Assembly: GCA_963761035.1 (NCBI GenBank)
Contig: CAVXFH010000002.1
Coordinates: forward strand, 1,736,001-1,800,000
Reading direction: 5' to 3'
Length of the DNA stretch: 64,000 nucleotides
DNA from: JARRQJ01 sp963761035
GTDB lineage: Bacteria > Pseudomonadota > Gammaproteobacteria > DRLM01
Below, piece by piece: positions 58,359 through 64,000 of the stretch. Numbering within the stretch: position 1 is the stretch's first letter; the number at the start of each line of letters is the position of its first letter. Made by a program: the position numbers and the translations under genes. The notes under the pieces were generated by a model. It was not told the origin of the DNA and did no database searches. It worked only from the letters and a program-made list of their open reading frames with translations.

Positions 58359-59318
58359 ATGAACGACGCAAGCAATTTGATTCGATTAGAACATGTATAC
58401 CGCTATTACGGCCGCACCTGCGCCCTGAGCGACGTCAGTTTCGCCGTCGGCAAGGGTGAGGTCATGGGGCTGCTCGGGCCCAACGGCGCCGGCAAATCCA
58501 CCGCAATGCAGATCATCAGCGGCAATCTGGCGCCCAGCGCCGGCCAGGTGTGGGTCAACGGCATCGATCTCCTCGATCAGCCGCTTGCCGCCAAGGCCGG
58601 CCTCGGTTATCTGCCCGATCAGCCGCCTCTCTACCGCGAGCTGAGCGTGGACGAATACCTTGCTTATTGCGCGCGACTCAACCGCATCCCGGCCAAAGGG
58701 CAACGCGGCGCTATCGCCACCGCCAAGGAGCGGTGCGGCCTCACCGCGGTGGGGCGGCGCCTTATCGGAAACCTATCCAAGGGTTACCAGCAGCGCGTGG
58801 GTATCGCCCAAGCCATTATTCACGCGCCGGCGGTGGTGATACTCGATGAACCGACGGTGGGATTGGATCCCCTGCAGATGCGGGAGATTCGCGCCTTAAT
58901 CCGCGAGCTGCGCAGCGAGCACAGCATCATTCTCTCCACCCATATTCTGCCCGAGGTGCAGGCGGTATGCGATCGCGTACAGATCATCGACGCCGGCAAA
59001 CTGTTATTGAACGATACCATTGCGGGTTTGCAGCTTCGTATGCATGCCTCCAGCCTGGTGCTCGGTCTGCGGCGACCGCCCTCCGGCATGGCGTTGGAAG
59101 GTGTCGCCGGCGTGACGGCCGTGGAAGCAATGGACGAGGGTCGGTGGCGGATTCATTACGACCCGCAGCACAGCCCGGCGGAACATCTGGCGTTGGCGGC
59201 GGCCCAGAATGATTGGGGATTGTTCGAGTTGATACCGGAACGCCTGTCGCTGGAACAGGTCTTCGTGGACATTACCCGTAGCGATCCCTCCGAACCGGCT
59301 CAAGGAGCGGCGGCATGA
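58359..59318 (+). CDS. ABC transporter ATP-binding protein (GldA-like)
   Basis: A 319-residue ATPase of the ABC-2 type. Walker A GPNGAGKST, the Q-loop in GYLPDQPPLYRELSVDEYL, the signature LSKGYQQRVGIA and Walker B VVILDEPTVGLDP are all present. The C-terminal 90 residues (RMHASSLVLGLRRPP and on) are typical of ABC-2 ATPases. It overlaps the permease gene by four bases. The four-gene block (ATPase, permease, GldG-like, DUF4340) is shared by many bacteria. Confidence 0.96.
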   Translation: MNDASNLIRLEHVYRYYGRTCALSDVSFAVGKGEVMGLLGPNGAGKSTAMQIISGNLAPSAGQVWVNGIDLLDQPLAAKAGLGYLPDQPPLYRELSVDEYLAYCARLNRIPAKGQRGAIATAKERCGLTAVGRRLIGNLSKGYQQRVGIAQAIIHAPAVVILDEPTVGLDPLQMREIRALIRELRSEHSIILSTHILPEVQAVCDRVQIIDAGKLLLNDTIAGLQLRMHASSLVLGLRRPPSGMALEGVAGVTAVEAMDEGRWRIHYDPQHSPAEHLALAAAQNDWGLFELIPERLSLEQVFVDITRSDPSEPAQGAAA

Positions 59319-60070
59319 TTTGGCACATTGCCGCCCATGAGTTACGGCGCTTGTTTTTATCACCGCTGGCCTGGAGCGTGCTGGCGGTGGAACAGTTCAT
59401 CCTCGCCTATATTTTTTTGATCGGAGTCGACAATTACCAGAGTATCCAGCCGCAATTGAAAATGATGGCGGCGGCGCCGGGGATCACCGATCTGGTGGCC
59501 GCGCCGCTGCTCGGTCAGGCCGCGATCATGTTGTTGTTCGCGGTGCCGATGCTGACCATGCGGCTCATCAGCGAAGAGCGGCGCGCCCAAACCTTGACCC
59601 TGTTGTTGTCGGCGCCGGTGTCCATGACCGAGATCATCCTCGGTAAATTCTTCGGCGTCACCGCCTTCTTCCTGGTAGTGGTGCTGATGGTCGGCCTGAT
59701 GCCGCTGTCGCTGCTGGTGGGCGGACATCTCGATTTCGGTATGCTTGCATCGGGCTTGCTGGGCGTGACGCTGTTGACCGCCAGTTTCATCGCCGTAGGC
59801 GTGTTCATGTCCACCTTGACCGCGCAACCCGCCATTGCCGCGGTCAGTACCTTTGGCGTATTGCTGGGCTTGTGGATCATCGACTGGATCGGCGCCGGGC
59901 GCAGCGGCGATTACGGCAATGTGCTGGGTTATTTCTCCATCCTGCGCCACTACGAGTCTCTGCTCAAAGGGGTATTCAACAGCAGCGATGTGATCTACTA
60001 CCTGTTGTTTATTGTCACCTTCATTGTGCTCAGTATCCGCCGCCTCGACGCGGACCGCTTGCAGCATTGA
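59315..60070 (+). CDS. ABC-2 family permease (GldF-like)
   Basis: The 251-residue membrane protein has about six spans (for example LLFAVPMLTMRLI, FLVVVLMVGLMPLSLLVGG, LLGVTLLTASFIAVGVF) and conserved ISEERRAQTLTLLLSAPVSMTEIILGKF-like sequence, the ABC-2/GldF block. It starts four bases inside the ATPase gene. Gld in Bacteroidetes is gliding-associated; in proteobacteria the substrate is not known. Confidence 0.95.
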   Translation: MIWHIAAHELRRLFLSPLAWSVLAVEQFILAYIFLIGVDNYQSIQPQLKMMAAAPGITDLVAAPLLGQAAIMLLFAVPMLTMRLISEERRAQTLTLLLSAPVSMTEIILGKFFGVTAFFLVVVLMVGLMPLSLLVGGHLDFGMLASGLLGVTLLTASFIAVGVFMSTLTAQPAIAAVSTFGVLLGLWIIDWIGAGRSGDYGNVLGYFSILRHYESLLKGVFNSSDVIYYLLFIVTFIVLSIRRLDADRLQH

Positions 60071-60100
60071 CGCCGCACACCGGGAAATAATAAAGGTCTT

Positions 60101-61489
60101 ATGCTAATCACACCGCGATCACGGCGTCAGATGCAATTGAACAACTGGTTGTTCGTGGTGCTGCTACTGGCCATCGTCGGCCTGCTGGCCTGGGTGAGTA
60201 CCCGATACAACTACCAGGCAGATTGGACCGCCAATGCGCGCCGTTCCCTGGCGGAGTCCAGCGTCAAATTGCTGGAGCAGGCCAAGGGGCCGCTGACCAT
60301 CACCGCCTTCGCCCGCGACAATCGCCAGATGCGCGGCCATATCAGCGATGTGATCGGCCGTTATCAGCGCTACAAGCACGACATCGTCTTCACTTTCGTC
60401 AATCCCGACACCGATCCGGCGCGCGCCCAGGCCATGGGAGTGAACAGCGACGGCGAGGTGGTAATCGAATACGGCGGACGCAAGGAATTCATTCAATCCT
60501 TCGATTTGAATGAGCAGAACATCACCAACGCCTTGCAGCGCCTGATGCGCAGCGGCGAGCACTGGCTGGTATTCTTGGACGGGCACGGCGAGCGCCGCCC
60601 CCACGGCGAGGCCAATAAGGATTTGTCCTTGTGGGTGAAGCAATTGGAGGACAAGGGCTTCAAGGCTCGCAGTCTCAATCTCGCGGAGAATGCCGCCATA
60701 CCGGATAATATCGCCGCGCTGGTAATCAGCGCGCCTCAGGTGGACCTGTTGCCGGGCGAGGTGAAGGCGGTGGACGACTACGTGAGCCGCGGCGGCAATC
60801 TGTTATGGCTGGGGGACCCGGGTCCCTTGCATGGCCTGGAGCCGCTGGCCAAGCAATTGGGCGTGCAGTTTCTGAAGGGGATCGTGGTGGATCTCACCAC
60901 CCAGTTGTTGGGAATTCAGAGCGCCGCCATCGCCGCCGTGACCAGCTATAGTCCGTCCACTCCGGTCACCAAAGATTTTAATTTGCTAACCGTATTTCCC
61001 TTGGCGGCGGGCTTGACCGTGACGGCGCCGCCGGGCTGGCAAAGCCAAACCATGTTGAGGACCGGGGCGAACAGTTGGGTGGAAACCGGCGACATCAGCA
61101 GCGGCAAAGTCAGTTTTAGCGAGAAGGAAGATATTCGCGGACCGGTGACCATCGGCATCAGCCTTACGCGCGATCGGGCGAGCAAGAGCGCGAAGGGCGG
61201 CAAGGAACCCGCGCCAAAGCAGCAGCGGGTGATAGTGATCGGCGACGGCGATTTCCTTTCCAATCAATATGTGGGCAATGTGGGCAATCTCGATCTCGGC
61301 ATCAATATGGTCAACTGGTTGAGCGCGGACGAGCATTTTCTGGACATTCCCGCCAAGACTGCGCCCGATACCGATCTGCGGTTGTCGCGGTTACAGTCCG
61401 GCATCATCGGATTTGGATTCTGGATAGGCGTACCGGTGATGCTGTTGGCCGGCGGCTTGGCCATTTGGCTGCGGCGTCGTAAACGCTAA
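60101..61489 (+). CDS. GldG-like ABC-associated protein
   Basis: The 462-residue protein has an N-terminal span (NNWLFVVLLLAIVGLLAWV), a large periplasmic region with FVNPDTDPARAQ, FLDGHGERRP and LWLGDPGPLHGLEPLA, and a C-terminal span (WIGVPVMLLAGGLAIWLRRRK). The pattern is that of the Gld family (GldG/DUF4350-type), an intramembrane substrate-interacting or proteolysis-resistant partner of the ABC transporter. It begins 30 bp after the permease. Confidence 0.93.
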   Translation: MLITPRSRRQMQLNNWLFVVLLLAIVGLLAWVSTRYNYQADWTANARRSLAESSVKLLEQAKGPLTITAFARDNRQMRGHISDVIGRYQRYKHDIVFTFVNPDTDPARAQAMGVNSDGEVVIEYGGRKEFIQSFDLNEQNITNALQRLMRSGEHWLVFLDGHGERRPHGEANKDLSLWVKQLEDKGFKARSLNLAENAAIPDNIAALVISAPQVDLLPGEVKAVDDYVSRGGNLLWLGDPGPLHGLEPLAKQLGVQFLKGIVVDLTTQLLGIQSAAIAAVTSYSPSTPVTKDFNLLTVFPLAAGLTVTAPPGWQSQTMLRTGANSWVETGDISSGKVSFSEKEDIRGPVTIGISLTRDRASKSAKGGKEPAPKQQRVIVIGDGDFLSNQYVGNVGNLDLGINMVNWLSADEHFLDIPAKTAPDTDLRLSRLQSGIIGFGFWIGVPVMLLAGGLAIWLRRRKR

Positions 61490-61498
61490 ATAACGAGG

Positions 61499-62383
61499 AT
61501 GGCGGTTATGGGCAAGCGGGCGTTGCTCAATCTGTGGTTGGCGGTGGCTTTAGCGGCATTGGTATGGGTGGTGTGGCAAGAGCCCGGCCATGCCCCCCAA
61601 CCGGCTGCCGTCAAATTGACGGCGTTAACGCCGGCCGCGGTCGATAAGATCGTCGTCAGCAATCATAATGGTTCTATCTCCTTCGTCAGGCGGAATGGTG
61701 TCTGGGAGATGATCGAACCTGTCAAGGTCGCGGCCAACCCCGTGCGTATCGATAATCTCTTGCAGTTGACCCAGGCCAAGAGCATAACGCGTTTCGCGGC
61801 ACATGGCCGGGATTTAGCTCAATACGGGCTGGCCAAGCCGGCAATACGAGTGCAACTCAATGACGTCGAGTTGTTGTTCGGCGGTGTGACGCCGATGGGC
61901 CAACAGCGTTATGTGATGGTGGGGGACGTGATTCATCTTATCGCCGACAATTATCAGTACGAACTGACATCCGATGCGGCGGCCTTCGTCAGCCGCGATC
62001 TGGTACCGCGCGGCAAAGAGATTGTGGCCATGGGATTGCCGGGAGCCAAACTGTCCCTCGGCGACAACAACAAATGGTCATTGGCGCCGCCGGATACAGG
62101 GCTTTCCCAGGAAGCCATGCGCCAAGCGGTGGATGAATGGAGCGATGCGCAGGCCTTGCGGGTGGCGGCGTATGATAAGCGTCCCGGGCTGGGTGCCGTG
62201 ATAATTCGGGTCAAGGACGAACAACAATCCCTGCGTTATGAGATCATTGCCCGCAAGCCGGAATTGATCCTGGCGCGGCCGGAGATTGGTATGCAATTTT
62301 ATCTCGCCCCGGAACAAGCCGAACGCCTATTGGATATTGGTAAACCGGCGGCGGCCGCTGCCGCGGAGACTGATAAGAAATAA
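61499..62383 (+). CDS. DUF4340-domain protein
   Basis: The 294-residue protein has an N-terminal anchor (LLNLWLAVALAALVWVVWQ) and an extracytoplasmic domain with DUF4340-type repeats (KLTALTPAAVDKIVVSNHNG, IDNLLQLTQAKSITRFAAHG, LAQYGLAKPAIRVQLNDVEL). DUF4340 proteins usually accompany Gld-type ABC genes; they likely form part of the same envelope machine. It starts nine bases after the previous gene and is followed by mutM by 21 bp. Confidence 0.9.
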   Translation: MAVMGKRALLNLWLAVALAALVWVVWQEPGHAPQPAAVKLTALTPAAVDKIVVSNHNGSISFVRRNGVWEMIEPVKVAANPVRIDNLLQLTQAKSITRFAAHGRDLAQYGLAKPAIRVQLNDVELLFGGVTPMGQQRYVMVGDVIHLIADNYQYELTSDAAAFVSRDLVPRGKEIVAMGLPGAKLSLGDNNKWSLAPPDTGLSQEAMRQAVDEWSDAQALRVAAYDKRPGLGAVIIRVKDEQQSLRYEIIARKPELILARPEIGMQFYLAPEQAERLLDIGKPAAAAAAETDKK

Positions 62384-62404
62384 GCGCGAGAAGTCCCCCC
62401 CTGC

Positions 62405-63217
62405 ATGCCTGAATTGCCCGAAGTTGAGACTATAAAGCGCGGCATCGCCCCGCATGTCGCTGGACAGCGGATTATGCGGGTGGTGGTGAGGGAGCGCCGC
62501 ATGCGCCTTCCTATACCGCGGCAATTCGCCGCCCGAGTGACCGGGCGGCTGATCGCGGCCATCAGCCGCCGAGGAAAATATCTATTATTAAACTGCACCG
62601 ACGGAACCCTCATCATTCACCTCGGAATGTCGGGGAGCCTGCGCGTGGTGCCCGCGGACAAGTCGGCGGAGAGGCATGATCATGTTGATTTACGGCTGAG
62701 TAACGGCATGGTGTTGCGTCTGCGCGATCCGCGCCGCTTCGGTTTGATGGTGTGGATTGAAGAGGACCCGCTGCGGCATCCGCTGCTAAGCAGCCTGGGC
62801 CCGGAACCGCTGACCGCGACGTTCAACGGCACTTATCTGCTGAGGCACGCCCGCGGCAGAAGCGTGTCGATCAAGCAATTTATTATGGACGCCAAGATTG
62901 TGGTCGGAGTGGGGAATATCTATGCGAATGAGGCTTTATTCACGGCTGGGGTGGATCCCCGCCGTGCCGCGGGCAAGGTGACGGCGGCGGAATACGGATT
63001 GATTGCGAAGGCGATCAAACGGGTATTGCGCGAGGCAATTGCCGCGGGTGGCACCACATTGCGGGATTTTGTAGATGGCAAGGGGCAGCCCGGCTATTTT
63101 TCTCAGCGGCTTCTGGTGTACGGGCGGGCGGGCCAGCCCTGTCGTTGCTCGCAAATGATCAAAATAGTAAAGCTGGGACAACGTTCCACCTATTTTTGCC
63201 CGCATTGTCAAACTTGA
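62405..63217 (+). CDS. mutM: Formamidopyrimidine-DNA glycosylase MutM (Fpg)
   Basis: MutM excises 8-oxoguanine and formamidopyrimidines from DNA. The 270-residue protein has the catalytic N-terminal Pro2-Glu3 (MPELPEVETIKRGI), Lys57-type GKYLLLNC, the H2TH region (QFIMDAKIVVGVGNIYANEALF) and the C-terminal zinc finger with YFCPHC. The first cysteine pair of the finger reads PCRCSQM (C-x-C) where the family normally has C-x2-C, an in-frame one-residue deletion. It may weaken zinc binding, though both cysteines remain. It lies downstream of the DUF4340 gene by 21 bp and may be co-transcribed. Confidence 0.96.
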   Translation: MPELPEVETIKRGIAPHVAGQRIMRVVVRERRMRLPIPRQFAARVTGRLIAAISRRGKYLLLNCTDGTLIIHLGMSGSLRVVPADKSAERHDHVDLRLSNGMVLRLRDPRRFGLMVWIEEDPLRHPLLSSLGPEPLTATFNGTYLLRHARGRSVSIKQFIMDAKIVVGVGNIYANEALFTAGVDPRRAAGKVTAAEYGLIAKAIKRVLREAIAAGGTTLRDFVDGKGQPGYFSQRLLVYGRAGQPCRCSQMIKIVKLGQRSTYFCPHCQT

Positions 63218-63270
63218 GCAGGGGGGACTCGTTGCGGGCCCGCTATGCTATGCAATTCCGGCCGTCTCGA

Positions 63271-64000
63271 TTAAGAGTGAGGCAATGGCGCCTCTTTGCC
63301 CGGGGCGTTCACAATCTCCATCAAAACCGCATCGGGCTTTACCATGATGGTTTTCAGGTTGTAGGTCAATTCGGAGACCTGACGCGTCAATTCCGCGTTG
63401 CTGCTATCGTAGGGATTGAATACGAGAAAATGCGCGCCATGGAGATTTTTTAATAAACCTTCCGTGTCCTGGGCGGGGGGCGGCAAGGGGAAGGTCGGAT
63501 GCTTGGTGGCGAGCAAGGTGCGGCCCGGCCATTGACTAATGGTCGCGGTGGACTGTGGAAGGTCATCGAGTTCGCTGGACAGGGCGCGGATTACCTCATC
63601 CTGCGAGGAAACCACTCCGTGCAGAATGTCATAATGCTGCACCTTGTCTGCGATCATATAGGCGGTCGCAAGCGCGAAGGTGACAACCAGGACTATGCCC
63701 CTTTGCCCCATAAAGCCGCCGACCTGTAGTCCCCGGTTAATGTTGATCAATAAATACAGGCCGCGATAGAGCACGATGGCCAGCGCCAGCATCGCCCAGC
63801 CGTAATCGGCCGCAACGATCCCCAACAATAGTCCACAGAGCAACATGCGGCCCAACAGATCATTAAACAATCCGCGAAAATCGCCAAGCAGAAAGAGGAC
63901 GAGGATGCCGCTTGGAATCAACCCCAATATCCACGATGGGCCGCCGCTGTCCGGTCCGACGACATAAACGAGGCCGGTGAGAACGGCCACGGGGTTATCG
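63271..64000 (-). CDS. Hypothetical membrane protein (5' partial)
   Basis: The frame is open to the window edge with no stop or confident start in the last ten bases, so it is 5' partial. The visible 240 or so residues begin with about four hydrophobic stretches (LTGLVYVVGPDSGG, LGLIPSGILVLFLLGDF, MLLCGLLLGIVAA, GIVLVVTFALATAYMIA) and continue in a soluble C-terminal domain (HGVVSSQDEVIRALSSELDD, FLVFNPYDSSNAELTRQVSEL). I do not recognise a family. It is convergent with mutM, 53 bp away. Confidence 0.6.
   Translation of the reverse strand, partial: DNPVAVLTGLVYVVGPDSGGPSWILGLIPSGILVLFLLGDFRGLFNDLLGRMLLCGLLLGIVAADYGWAMLALAIVLYRGLYLLININRGLQVGGFMGQRGIVLVVTFALATAYMIADKVQHYDILHGVVSSQDEVIRALSSELDDLPQSTATISQWPGRTLLATKHPTFPLPPPAQDTEGLLKNLHGAHFLVFNPYDSSNAELTRQVSELTYNLKTIMVKPDAVLMEIVNAPGKEAPLPHS

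Noticed and set aside
1..64000. CRISPR arrays, prophage, rRNA or insertion sequences
   Set aside because: I saw no regularly spaced short repeats, no transposase or phage genes and no rRNA sequence in the window.

Overview
The window reads as chromosomal DNA of a gammaproteobacterium. The evidence is gene content and order: asmA-mutY-yggX, rdgB-rph/yicC, gmk-rpoZ-spoT-ridA-recG, ubiC-ubiA and kdsD-kdsC-lptCAB-rpoN-hpf-ptsN-hprK-rapZ. An hprK/HPr/EIIA-Man set beside rpoN is more typical of beta- and deep-branching gammaproteobacteria such as sulfur- and metal-oxidising lineages. I cannot name a genus.

Layout. 1-2.1 kb: two FGE-sulfatase-fold proteins, the first preceded by two haem c motifs and cut by the window edge. 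2.2-5.9 kb: yggX, mutY and asmA on the minus strand. 6-10.3 kb: small or unknown proteins, tRNA-Gly(CCC), a repeat-rich intergenic stretch and a B12-binding radical SAM enzyme. 10.7-12.5 kb: thiS, thiG, trmB. 12.5-17.6 kb: a tight minus-strand operon of thermostable-haemolysin-family protein, AMP-dependent acyl ligase, haem-oxygenase-like diiron protein, TPR lipoprotein-like protein, SDR and DedA. 17.7-23.7 kb: a cupredoxin flanked by two near-identical sigma-54 promoter modules, a PBP-like protein, a porin, and a sensor kinase with an NtrC-type sigma-54 activator. 23.8-29.6 kb: cytochrome b561, serB, hemW, an RRM protein, rdgB, rph, yicC. 29.7-40.3 kb: accessory block (1117-residue PIG-L protein with repeated discoidin-like domains, ankyrin protein, TPR-sulfotransferase, POT transporter, class V aminotransferase, Spy/CpxP-like protein) lying between yicC and gmk, which are usually neighbours. 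40.3-56.1 kb: core genes for nucleotide and stringent metabolism, ubiquinone, Kdo/LPS transport, RpoN and the nitrogen-type PTS. 56.2-64 kb: a hydantoinase/oxoprolinase-like protein, a Gld-type ABC system, mutM and a partial membrane protein.

The most interesting candidate system is the 12.5-23.7 kb region. Two 104-bp gapless direct repeats (about 17 differences by my count) each carry an identical -24/-12 sigma-54 element and an upstream GCGCAAA inverted repeat. One copy sits just upstream of the haemolysin-family/acyl-ligase/diiron-oxidase/SDR operon and the other just upstream of a cupredoxin gene. The adjacent sensor kinase/NtrC-type regulator is the obvious candidate activator, and rpoN itself lies at 51.6 kb. 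The operon's enzyme set suggests a fatty-acyl-derived product made under control of an extracellular signal; the product is unknown to me.
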